Of a stretch of 39,427 nt of DNA, positions 31,515 through 39,268 are shown piece by piece (position 1 is the first letter of the stretch; each line of letters begins with the position of its first letter). Both the position numbers and the translations under genes were made by a program. Under the pieces are notes generated by a model. It was given only the letters and a program-made list of their open reading frames with translations, did no database searches and was not told the DNA's origin. Source of the stretch: Pseudomonadota bacterium (GTDB lineage Bacteria; Bdellovibrionota; UBA2428); the NCBI GenBank assembly GCA_018001635.1, contig JAGNHS010000028.1, positions 1-39,427 of the forward strand. Reading direction: 5' to 3'.

Positions 31515-33461
31515 TTATTTAACGTCGTTCAGAGTTGGGCCTAAAGTATTTTTAAACCAAGCTCTTGGAACAATATTTTTTTCAACGAGTGCTGACTCAC
31601 ACGCTTGAATTGGAGCGTGAATGTTTTGTTTGGCAATTGGCACTCTTCGAGCCACCCAATCAAAAGTTTTTCGTCGACTCACTCGCAAGTGTGGAGCTGA
31701 TTGGCGGCGTTTGTAATCCATTCGTTCAGAGTGATCGATCACACGTTGTACCCAATCTGGACCCCTGGCTAATTGATATCCAGTATAGTCTTCGTAAAGT
31801 TTTTGAAGTGGGAATAAATGTTCGTAATAATCCTGTAAAAGAGGGTCGAGCACGGTGTAGAGCGGCATTCCATCGGGCGATCCGTAGCTCACTTGCGAAT
31901 TTTTCAAATCAGGCGAGGCTGGTTTGTTGATAGTGTTGTAGGGAATAACTTCTTTTCCCGCACGTTTGTTAATATAGCGGGCCAGTTCGTAAACTTCTGA
32001 TTTCCAGAGATCTGCCAAAATTCCGAGACCACCTTTGTCGTCTCCTCCAAAGGTAAAATATCCCATAGCGTATTCGGTTTTATTTCCGGTCACTGCAACG
32101 GTGTAACCTGGAAAGCGATTGGCAATTCCATTGAGAATGGTCATTCTAATTCGTGCCTGTGTGTTTTCATCAATAGTGGCTTCTTCGACCCAAAATTTTT
32201 CGCCAAAACTATTTTTAAAAGCCGCGTGAGCTTCTTCGATGGAAATTGTGTGCATATTAGATTCTGGAACACCGAGATGTCGGATTAATGCAAAGGCGTC
32301 ACTTTTGCTGTGATCAGGAGAGTATTTGCTCGGGAGCGAAACCGCTATGAGATTTTCCGGACCAATGGCCATGCTCACTAGAGCGGCTACCACTGCAGAA
32401 TCAATTCCTCCACTCACACCTAAAACAAAACCTTTAGATCCAGTTCGGCGAACATATTCTTGTATGCCTGAAAGCAATGCTCGTAAAACAACTTCAGCTT
32501 CTTCGGGATGTGTGTCCATTCCAAGGGAATCTTTAATGACATTGATGGGTAAATCTTTTCCGGGGCCTTGGGGAAATTCCACTAAAGCATAATCACGCAT
32601 GAACATCGCGAGACGATCAACGGTTTCTCCTTTTGAATTTAAAATAAAAGAGCGACCATCGTAAATGACTCCGTCGGTAGCGCCACTCATGCCGTTCCAA
32701 ATAAAAGGAGCGTTGAGTTTTCTTGCAACGTCAGCGTGAATGTTTTCGCGATAAGCTTGTTTGTCTTGTCCGTAGGGGCTGGCAGAAAGTGATAGGGCTA
32801 AATCAACGCCTTTTTTGGCGTAGATATCAGCAGGACTTTTTTTATAATAACGACGAGGTCCTTGCGGGCCAGAAAATTTATCTTCAAACCACCAGTCTTC
32901 ACAGATGGCCACTCCAATACGGTAACCTTTAAAGTACCAGGCTTTGGCTTTTTCTCCGGCGTGAAACCAGCGAGCATCGTTGTAAACATCGTAATCGGGT
33001 AAAAGCATTTTTGCGTGACGATAAGCCAGTTTGCCGTCAACAAAAGCACTGGCAACATTCTGCAAAGGTTTTCCCCAGCTTGATGCGCTTGGGGCAATGT
33101 GGCCTAGTAGTAAGGCTGTAGATTTTCCCTCAGTCATTTTTTGCATGCGTTCGGCAAATTCTGCGGCTCTTTGCCAAATCTCAGGACGTTGAAGATAGTC
33201 GCCATAAGAGTAACCTACGTCAGCTAATTCGGGAGTGATTAAAATATCGGCGCCATCCTTAACGGCACGCTCATAGGCAAGTCTGATTTTATTTTCATTA
33301 TAATCGAGGTCGCCAGCAATGGGGTCAAATTGGAGCATGGCTATCTTAAGAGGTTTATTGTTTTTTTCTTTCGCAAAACTTTGAAATACAAATGCGCTCG
33401 TTAAAAGGTTTGAAATTAATAAAACGTCAAAAAACAGATGAGAGAATTTCGTTAGTTTCAT
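31515..33461 (-). CDS. nadE: Glutamine-dependent NAD+ synthetase with N-terminal signal peptide
   Basis: Converts nicotinate adenine dinucleotide to NAD+ using ATP and glutamine-derived ammonia. It has an N-terminal nitrilase-like glutaminase domain with its Glu-Lys-Cys triad (ITPELADVG, KMLLPDYDVYNDARWF, VAICEDWWFED). The C-terminal synthetase domain has the PP-loop LGVSGGIDSAV and VTGNKTEYAMGYFTFGGDDKGG. All looks intact. Unusually, 30 residues before the enzyme form a signal peptide (KLTKFSHLFFDVLLISNLLTSAFVFQSFA). The ATG at 33461 has AAAGG upstream, and no ATG, GTG or TTG lies in frame until Met42, inside the first beta-strand. About 648 aa against the usual 540-600. Confidence 0.9.
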   Translation of the reverse strand: MKLTKFSHLFFDVLLISNLLTSAFVFQSFAKEKNNKPLKIAMLQFDPIAGDLDYNENKIRLAYERAVKDGADILITPELADVGYSYGDYLQRPEIWQRAAEFAERMQKMTEGKSTALLLGHIAPSASSWGKPLQNVASAFVDGKLAYRHAKMLLPDYDVYNDARWFHAGEKAKAWYFKGYRIGVAICEDWWFEDKFSGPQGPRRYYKKSPADIYAKKGVDLALSLSASPYGQDKQAYRENIHADVARKLNAPFIWNGMSGATDGVIYDGRSFILNSKGETVDRLAMFMRDYALVEFPQGPGKDLPINVIKDSLGMDTHPEEAEVVLRALLSGIQEYVRRTGSKGFVLGVSGGIDSAVVAALVSMAIGPENLIAVSLPSKYSPDHSKSDAFALIRHLGVPESNMHTISIEEAHAAFKNSFGEKFWVEEATIDENTQARIRMTILNGIANRFPGYTVAVTGNKTEYAMGYFTFGGDDKGGLGILADLWKSEVYELARYINKRAGKEVIPYNTINKPASPDLKNSQVSYGSPDGMPLYTVLDPLLQDYYEHLFPLQKLYEDYTGYQLARGPDWVQRVIDHSERMDYKRRQSAPHLRVSRRKTFDWVARRVPIAKQNIHAPIQACESALVEKNIVPRAWFKNTLGPTLNDVK

Positions 33462-33577
33462 AGGGAGCAACCTTTCTGTAGAAGGGTCGTTTTTTTTAAC
33501 ACGGAGTCAAAGGAGGGTCTATTAATTTAAGAAGTTTTTAGGGTATTCTAGATGCTTAAAAGCGGAGGGATATCAGT

Positions 33578-33928
33578 ATGTTAAAAAGTAAAATAAAATT
33601 AATAACACTTAGTTTTCTTTCATTAGCGCTTAATGGAAGTCTTTTTGCCAAAGGGCGAGCGGAACGTCGCGAAGAGCGAAAAGAAAACCAAGAAGAAAGA
33701 AAAGAAAATAGACAAGATCGTCGTGAAGATAGACAGGAAAATCGCCAAGAACGTCGCGACGAGAGAAAAGAGAATCGCGAAGAGCGAAAAGAAGATAGAA
33801 AAGAAAACAGAGACGAAAGAAAAGAGAATCGTAAAGAACGAAGGGAAGATCGCAAGGAACGTCGCGAAGACCGAAAAGACGATAGCGATAGCTCAAGTGA
33901 TACAAGCACTGAAACTGAGAGCGATTAA
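33578..33928 (+). CDS. Exported, hyper-charged Arg/Glu/Lys repeat protein (predicted single alpha-helix)
   Basis: A 116-aa protein with a signal peptide ending SLFA (about 24). From residue 29 to the end there is not one hydrophobic residue; about 75 residues are only R, E, K, D, N and Q in loose 7-residue units (ERKENRQ, DRREDRQ, ERKEDRK), then an acidic Ser/Thr tail. This composition is typical of stable single alpha-helices (ER/K helices) of about 11-12 nm. The start has GGAGGG upstream. A 19-bp direct repeat (33667-33685 and 33775-33793) suggests the gene grew by internal duplication. The outer-membrane-barrel gene follows after 2 nt. Confidence 0.72.
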   Translation: MLKSKIKLITLSFLSLALNGSLFAKGRAERREERKENQEERKENRQDRREDRQENRQERRDERKENREERKEDRKENRDERKENRKERREDRKERREDRKDDSDSSSDTSTETESD

Positions 33929-33930
33929 TT

Positions 33931-34707
33931 TTGAAAAAGCTTAAGAGGGGCTTCTGTTTTGGGAATTTATTTTTAATAATCTGTTGTTGGGGCAATGCTA
34001 ATTTTCGACCCAGAATTAAACCCAAAACTCGCCCCTCTTCAATTTCTTTGAGTGGAACATGGTATCAGCAACGAGAGAGCACGGCGTCTGCTTCTCTCAA
34101 GTTGGGCATCGATGAAGTCTATCAATTTCGCGGTGGCTTTGCCAAAACCGCCAGTCGATCTACAGAAGAAACGTGGATGATTAATGCTGGTTTGGGTGCA
34201 AGATTTTCTAGAATTAATTCAATGGGTGTGAATTTTAGTTTTGAAAAAGTTGATGTTGATTTTTTTGCACCAGGATTAAGAGTCAATTTTAAACGTAAGT
34301 TAAGTGATGAATTTCGAGGCGGATTATCTTTGGGGGCTAAAAGATACAATGATCGTATGCAACAACTGGCTGCCGGAGGCTTTGATTTGGGTTTGTCGCT
34401 AGATTGGGAGTTTTTTGAAAGCTTCCTCCTTTACTCTGAGGGGTCCATTTCAAAATACAATGATCCTTTTTTAATACTTTCTTATCTCACGCTTCCCGCG
34501 GCTTCTGTATCTTTAGGCTTATCGAAAGAATTTGATTCTTTTTCGATTTTTACAGAAATACAGAGACGCAGTTTCTATAAAAATTCGCGGAAGGCCCAGA
34601 GTGCAGCTTCTCTTGGCTTTGATTGGGAATTCCTTGAAGGTCTCTCTGTTGGCTTAGAGGGTAGTAGTCTTCCTTCATTCACAGCAAGTGCTTCTTATAC
34701 TTGGTAG
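33931..34707 (+). CDS. Outer-membrane beta-barrel candidate
   Basis: A 258-aa protein starting at TTG. The N-terminus (KKLKRGFCFGNLFLIICCWGNA) is signal-peptide-like. The rest alternates hydrophobic and polar residues in short strands ending at Gly/Asn/Asp turns (FRGGLSLGAKRYND, FDLGLSLDWEFFESFLLYSEGSIS, ASVSLGLSKEFDSFSIFTEIQ). The last residues FTASASYTW end in Trp with an alternating pattern that matches a BAM-type C-terminal signal. It immediately follows the hyper-charged helix gene and is probably co-transcribed. No specific porin family recognised. Confidence 0.65.
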   Translation: MKKLKRGFCFGNLFLIICCWGNANFRPRIKPKTRPSSISLSGTWYQQRESTASASLKLGIDEVYQFRGGFAKTASRSTEETWMINAGLGARFSRINSMGVNFSFEKVDVDFFAPGLRVNFKRKLSDEFRGGLSLGAKRYNDRMQQLAAGGFDLGLSLDWEFFESFLLYSEGSISKYNDPFLILSYLTLPAASVSLGLSKEFDSFSIFTEIQRRSFYKNSRKAQSAASLGFDWEFLEGLSVGLEGSSLPSFTASASYTW

Positions 34708-34763
34708 TTTATTAAATATTCTCAAAACTTGGCATTTGATTATGGGTTTAGTATCAACTTTTT

Positions 34764-35636
34764 TTGGTGAGAGTAGGATTTCTTCAATTTGTAGTGCTAA
34801 TTTTTTCAGCACATTTTTCAGCACATTCTCGTTCAGAAACTCTTATTCAAGTCATTACAAATCGATCTGTTGAAGCCAAGAAAATTCAAATTAGAGGACG
34901 TTCTGAATTTGGGTTACCTGAATTAAACTCAACTGAATTAGAAAACATTTGGGAACTAGGCTTGGAACTTCTTCGATATAAAGATGTGAAATTAATAGTT
35001 GAGAATTTAAGAAAGCACTTAATAAATTCAAAAAAAAGTGGCTATTTAGAGAAATCAGAGCGGAAATCACTCTTTCTTTTTAGAATGCGTCTCAAATATA
35101 TAAGAAGTTTGTGTCAAGTGATTTGTCGTTCTTCCTCTTTCCCTGATGATATTCATGATTGGGCTCGGGATTTAGGACGACTGCTCGATTATGATAAGAA
35201 TGATAATTCCGAAGGAGTTCAAGTTTATTCACGGAGACTCTTTGAAGAATTAACATATAGGAATTTTAAGAATTTATATATAAAACTTAAAAAAGCAAAA
35301 CTAAGAAATGGTTTAGAAACTTGGCAAGAAACTTTTAGAAATGAACTTGTCCGAGTGTCTGATCGTAAAAATATTTCATTAAAAGAATTTCATGAATTGA
35401 GAAAAATGCTCGATCGACAATTGGCCTTAATGGAAGCTCTCAGAATTTATAAACCACAGGTCTACAATCGTACGCTTTACAATAAAGTTTTACGACTTCA
35501 TCGCCGTATGGGTAAAATTCACAATGTGTATGTGGGAGACGTCTGCCAGGGGGTGCTGCTTTATTCACAGGTAGAATTCGAATGGTCGGATTTTTTTAGA
35601 GACGAAATAAAAGAAATTCTTAAATTTTTTGATTAA
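34764..35636 (+). CDS. Exported helical protein, weak CHAD resemblance
   Basis: A 290-aa protein starting TTG-GTG (TTG at 34764 or GTG at 34767). A signal peptide (VRVGFLQFVVLIFSAHFSAHSRS) is followed by an almost all-helical, basic and Arg/Lys/His-rich region. FHELRKMLDRQLALMEALR and LYNKVLRLHRRMGKIHNVYVGD recall the HxLRK...RY and LQxxLGxLHD elements of CHAD (polyphosphate-binding-type) domains, but the match is weak and no triphosphatase domain is attached. Best left as unknown function. Convergent with the gene at 35712; the 75 nt between them are AT-rich with no clear terminator. Confidence 0.58.
   Translation: MVRVGFLQFVVLIFSAHFSAHSRSETLIQVITNRSVEAKKIQIRGRSEFGLPELNSTELENIWELGLELLRYKDVKLIVENLRKHLINSKKSGYLEKSERKSLFLFRMRLKYIRSLCQVICRSSSFPDDIHDWARDLGRLLDYDKNDNSEGVQVYSRRLFEELTYRNFKNLYIKLKKAKLRNGLETWQETFRNELVRVSDRKNISLKEFHELRKMLDRQLALMEALRIYKPQVYNRTLYNKVLRLHRRMGKIHNVYVGDVCQGVLLYSQVEFEWSDFFRDEIKEILKFFD
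34802..34825 (+). repeat. 12-bp tandem duplication in a signal peptide
   Basis: TTTTTCAGCACA is present twice in tandem (34802-34813 and 34814-34825). It is in frame and duplicates FSAH within the signal peptide of the protein at 34764. It looks like a recent slippage event. Confidence 0.8.
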
Positions 35637-35711
35637 TTTATTTTAAGTATTTTTTAAGTAAATCTCATTTCTTTATTGAATTTGCTTTAGTGGGGCTTTT
35701 GGGGGTGAGGC

Positions 35712-37532
35712 TTATGGAACGGCATTTCCCTCTTTAATGTGTCTGTTAACAGCTTGGTTGTGTTCAATGGCTTTTCTGAGCTCGTCTTCAGTATTGGATA
35801 AACTTTCATTTATTGTTTTCAATTCAGTTTCGAGTTGTGCGATTTTATTTTGAACTTCTTGAATTTCACTCTGAATAAATTCAATGACAGATTTTGATGA
35901 AGGTGTTTTATCGGGATTGGGTTGTTCTCCTAAGCCCCAATCACCTATTCGTAAATACTTCTTGTCGAATTCTGCCGCCCATTCAACGGATACGCTTTCA
36001 GACATGACAAATTTGGCTCGCACGTGGTCTAATACATATCTTTTTTGAGCGGGCTCTAAATTCACAAATATTGAGAGACTTCTAAAATATAGCAGCCAGG
36101 CTCCGGTCCAATTGCTCCATCGGCGTTTAGCAATGTTGTGAGAATCCCAATGTCCTTTTTCTTCAAATTTCGCAAAATCTTTTGAAGCAATTCTTGGGAG
36201 TATCAGATCAACAAACTCCAAAAAATCCTCTGAGGATATTTGGCGGCGATATTTCGCGAATATTTTACGGATTTCGATGGCGTTTTCAGGATGAGGATAG
36301 AAGTAATCTGATTTTAAATTGCCTAGTGTCCATAAAACTTCAATCATAAATACGCTTTTGTTGCTTCTTTCCACTTCAATTTTCAATTTTGTTTTAAGTT
36401 CTTTTTCGTTGGTTAAATCGGATATTTGAGTTTTAATACTTTCAATAGTGAGCTCAGTTTCAGATTTCTTGTTTTCTAATTCTTTAACTTTATTATTCGC
36501 TAGGTTTTGCGCTTCTAATTGTCTCGATAGAAAGTCAATCTCCTTTTTTAAGATATCTTGAGTGGAGGGCGAGTAGTTTTCCATTTTGTCAGGTGTGGCT
36601 AAAGCTTTTAGTCCTTGAAGGTGAAAAGATTTTAAAAAACGCAGTATGATAAATTCAATGTATCCGATTTTAAATTTTGAGTTATCTGCAATAGATTGAC
36701 GTCTATAAAATTCAAAGTTTCTTTCCCAAATATCAGATTCAGCAAAATAATGTAATGGTGTTTCTTCTAAATTAATGAGTCTGGATTCATGTTTTAAGAT
36801 GGGGAGATCTTTTCTTGGAATGTGTCCTGTAACACTAAAGTGAGATGATCTATATGATTTAAACCATCCTGAAGCAAATTGATTAAAGTGATTGTAAAAG
36901 TAGCTAGGTTTAAATTGGAGCAGCGCTAAAATTGCAAATTGTAAACGATACAAAGCAGGGTCATATTTTCTAAAGCTAGTCCACTCATCAATCATTTTGG
37001 TGTAATCCTTTTCAGGAATTTTTAAATCTTTGCTTCTTTTTTCGGTATATTCAATTTTTAACTCTTCTAATAAATTGAGTATTCGTTCGCTGGTATTTTG
37101 AGTGATTTCCATTTTTTTTTCATGGGAAAGCTTTGAGAAGTCTTCAATTTTCTCACGACACTTTGTTAGATTTTCTCCTAAGTTAAATTGACGACTGAAT
37201 TCAATGTTTACAATGTGGGCCACTATTCCAGTTTTAAAAATCAAAGTACCTTCAACTAGGGCATTGATTTCGCGGGCCAAGATTTCAGGCTTTTCATCGA
37301 GTTGTTGGCTCATTCCACCGAGTAATGATCTTGCAATGTCTTCAATGGACATTTCATTCGTAACACTGAGTGAGTTCTTCGAGTCAGTTTGTGAAGCTAG
37401 GATAAGTGATTCTTGGCAGGCTCTTTGTGCGAAGAGTGTGAGAGAACTTGCTTCGTCGTTTTCTGCATAGGTTGAGCTTGCAAGCAAAGTTATGCCTAAA
37501 ATACTTAGTATAAGTGAGTGGAGCCCGCGCAT
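35712..37532 (-). CDS. Large exported coiled-coil protein of unknown function
   Basis: A 606-aa protein with a signal peptide (HSLILSILGITLLASSTYA, cleavage about 23). Coiled coils are predicted by eye at about 310-385 and 540-600. Between them is a helical region rich in aromatic and charged residues. No known domain seen. Its C-terminus is a charged helix ending HIKEGNAVP. It may be preceded by a promoter placed so close that the message would be leaderless, and no Shine-Dalgarno is seen before the ATG. Stands alone between two convergently or similarly oriented unknowns. Confidence 0.68.
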   Translation of the reverse strand: MRGLHSLILSILGITLLASSTYAENDEASSLTLFAQRACQESLILASQTDSKNSLSVTNEMSIEDIARSLLGGMSQQLDEKPEILAREINALVEGTLIFKTGIVAHIVNIEFSRQFNLGENLTKCREKIEDFSKLSHEKKMEITQNTSERILNLLEELKIEYTEKRSKDLKIPEKDYTKMIDEWTSFRKYDPALYRLQFAILALLQFKPSYFYNHFNQFASGWFKSYRSSHFSVTGHIPRKDLPILKHESRLINLEETPLHYFAESDIWERNFEFYRRQSIADNSKFKIGYIEFIILRFLKSFHLQGLKALATPDKMENYSPSTQDILKKEIDFLSRQLEAQNLANNKVKELENKKSETELTIESIKTQISDLTNEKELKTKLKIEVERSNKSVFMIEVLWTLGNLKSDYFYPHPENAIEIRKIFAKYRRQISSEDFLEFVDLILPRIASKDFAKFEEKGHWDSHNIAKRRWSNWTGAWLLYFRSLSIFVNLEPAQKRYVLDHVRAKFVMSESVSVEWAAEFDKKYLRIGDWGLGEQPNPDKTPSSKSVIEFIQSEIQEVQNKIAQLETELKTINESLSNTEDELRKAIEHNQAVNRHIKEGNAVP

Positions 37533-37540
37533 GGGTGGCG

Positions 37541-37569
37541 AAATTAGGTATAATAATGCGCCATGTCAA
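37541..37569 (-). promoter_or_regulatory. Candidate promoter of the coiled-coil protein
   Basis: On the minus strand a perfect TTGACA (37564-37569) is followed by 17 nt and TAATTT (37541-37546), a poor -10 (3 of 6 matches). If used, transcription would start only a few bases before the ATG at 37532, consistent with the missing Shine-Dalgarno. The weak -10 keeps confidence low. Confidence 0.35.
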
Positions 37570-37593
37570 GGGCTAAGCTTAGCCATTCAGGCC

Positions 37594-38133
37594 TTAGAGT
37601 CTTTTAATTGTGGTGCTGCTGTTTATGGGGGTTAGGATTAAGTCCCCATTTTTATTGAAATCAAACTTAATATAACCTTCGTCAATCGATGATGAGCATT
37701 TAAAATTGAAATCCATTTTTTTTAATTGTTTGGCTGAGTAGTTAAATCCAAGGTTTTTATATAGTTTAGTAATTTTCAACTGATCAACAGGGCTTAAGTC
37801 TTTGAGTAGCAAGGTCATTTTTCTTTCTTCTTTTGAACTTCGTAAATATTGAATGATTCCCTTTTCAAAATTGTAGGCCACTTCAGTTTCGGTCACGGCC
37901 TTAATAACGGGAGCTTTGTAATTTTCAAAACCTGAATACTGACATTCGGTTTCAATGCGGACTTTGTTTTCGCTGTATTCAATAATGGCGTTGGCTGTGT
38001 AGCTAATTTCTGAGCTTAAATTCTGATTTTCATTTTTTTGTTCATAACGACCATAAATCATTTTTGCATTTCTGGCAGATTTACTAGCGCATGAGGAGAT
38101 TAAGGCAATAAAAACTAATTTCCTAAATTTCAT
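37594..38133 (-). CDS. Small lipoprotein of unknown function
   Basis: A 179-aa protein with a short basic N-terminus, a hydrophobic segment and Cys15 in ALISSC, a plausible lipobox. The mature part is beta-rich in the first half (ANAIIEYSENKVRIETECQYSG), with two further Cys (about 63 and 145) that could pair. No family recognised. It lies downstream of the strong terminator at 38178-38214, so it is transcribed separately from the gene before it. Confidence 0.65.
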   Translation of the reverse strand: MKFRKLVFIALISSCASKSARNAKMIYGRYEQKNENQNLSSEISYTANAIIEYSENKVRIETECQYSGFENYKAPVIKAVTETEVAYNFEKGIIQYLRSSKEERKMTLLLKDLSPVDQLKITKLYKNLGFNYSAKQLKKMDFNFKCSSSIDEGYIKFDFNKNGDLILTPINSSTTIKRL

Positions 38134-38177
38134 GAAAGTCTAATCTCATAGCTTTTAGTCGCGGTCATTAAAAATCA

Positions 38178-38214
38178 TCAACGTGCAGAAGGGTTGGGGG
38201 TTTCTGCACGTTGA
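38178..38214 (-). terminator. Rho-independent terminator of the secreted protein gene at 38228
   Basis: A perfect 13-bp stem (TCAACGTGCAGAA at 38178-38190 with its complement at 38202-38214) and an 11-nt loop. On the minus strand it is followed after three bases by TTTTT. It sits 13 nt past the stop of the 38228-39103 gene. Confidence 0.88.
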
Positions 38215-38227
38215 ATCTAGGGTAGGA

Positions 38228-39103
38228 CTAATTTTTTGCTTTTTGAATGATTTCTAAAAGAGTTTGGGTGTGGTCTAAGAGAATTTTATCATCGAGCAAT
38301 TTGTTGGCTTCACTCAAATTGGCATAAGCCGTAAATTGTTGAAGAGCGGCCACTTCTTTTTCCTCGAGGCTGGCGGCTTCTGAACTCACGAGAGCTTTTT
38401 CAGAGGCGCTGATAACGTCTTCAATTGGAAGTGAGTAAAATTGATCTTTGGGAATTCCAAATTTTTCTAAAACTTCTTGCACCTTCCAAGAAGCATCTTT
38501 CATCCATATGTAATGAATTTCAGTGGAGAGTGCTTCAACTTGCGAGGCACTGACTTGAGTGTTTTTCTCGCTCGTCATTTTGCTCACCAAATTTGCAAGA
38601 ACTTTTGCGTAACGCTCATGAACTCCGTTGAGCTTTGTATGAAGTGGCGCAAATAATTTTGAGGGATCTTGGTTGATGTTTTGTTCTAATTGCATAGGGT
38701 TTGAATCTGGAACAATTCTGTAGCCGTTTGCTTCTAAAAATGCGGCCCTTTCTGGGCCGGCAGGAATGCTTTGAACTTTTGCAACGAGCTCATCACTTTT
38801 AGTGCCTTTGGGAAGCGGTTTGTATCGAGCTTCATTAATGTCCTTGCCTGCCTTCTTTTGATTGCTTTGATATCCGGCAACCCAACTCAAGTGGCCCTTA
38901 TCGAGCATTGATTGAGCAAAGCTGCTTAGACTGCTGGAGACTTCAGTCGCGCTCAATTCTTGCGCTGTATTCAAAATTTCAACAATAAGCTTTTGGGTTT
39001 CATTATTGATGCCTTCACGATCCAAAAGGTCGCTTTGGCATGTCGATCCAAAAATTAAAGGACAAATTGTGAGTAGGGTGAGGGGTAGCAGGAAACGCTT
39101 CAT
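38228..39103 (-). CDS. Secreted helical protein under a palindrome-rich promoter
   Basis: From the ATG at 39103 (291 aa) it has a signal peptide (MKRFLLPLTLLTICPLIFGS, cleavage near 20-21). AAGGAG lies 5-6 nt upstream, so this start is preferred over an upstream in-frame ATG at 39154, which would put 17 odd residues before the signal. The mature protein is mostly helical, Ser/Ala/Glu/Lys-rich, with short motifs such as EARYKPLPKG and EIHYIWMKDASWKVQEVLEKFG. No family recognised. It is flanked by a good promoter and a strong terminator, so it is a monocistronic unit. Confidence 0.75.
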   Translation of the reverse strand: MKRFLLPLTLLTICPLIFGSTCQSDLLDREGINNETQKLIVEILNTAQELSATEVSSSLSSFAQSMLDKGHLSWVAGYQSNQKKAGKDINEARYKPLPKGTKSDELVAKVQSIPAGPERAAFLEANGYRIVPDSNPMQLEQNINQDPSKLFAPLHTKLNGVHERYAKVLANLVSKMTSEKNTQVSASQVEALSTEIHYIWMKDASWKVQEVLEKFGIPKDQFYSLPIEDVISASEKALVSSEAASLEEKEVAALQQFTAYANLSEANKLLDDKILLDHTQTLLEIIQKAKN

Positions 39104-39125
39104 TGTGACTCCTTTGAAGCATTGA

Positions 39126-39176
39126 GTTATAGGGTGGTCTTTACGTTTGTACAATTAAAATTGTACTAAAGTACAA
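39126..39176 (-). promoter_or_regulatory. Promoter with overlapping TTGTAC palindromes (candidate operator)
   Basis: On the minus strand, -35 TTGTAC (39149-39154) and -10 TATAAC (39126-39131) have an exact 17-nt spacer. The -35 sits in a cluster of inverted repeats. These are TTGTACAA (39147-39154), GTACAATT/AATTGTAC with a 2-nt spacer (39149-39166), and TTGTACT/AGTACAA with a 2-nt spacer (39161-39176). A repressor or activator binding here would directly control the -35. The remainder of the 39104-39268 gap also holds a TTGACA (39228-39233) on the plus strand with only weak -10 candidates for the gene at 39269. Confidence 0.6.
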
Positions 39177-39268
39177 ATTAATAAATCTTACATTTCTCTA
39201 ATGCGTTTGAAGGCGCGACACGGGCAATTGACACGGTGAGGCATGGGGTTTAAGTCCCTAGCGTGATC

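Noticed and set aside
33556..34025. Long open frames on the opposite strand and in other frames across the Arg/Glu-repeat gene (e.g. Ser/Arg/Phe-rich reading 33556-33909, minus)
   Set aside because: They are mirror readings of the purine-rich repeat: the GAA/CGA codons give no stops in several frames. Only the plus-strand 33578 frame has a signal peptide, a good Shine-Dalgarno and a sensible neighbour.
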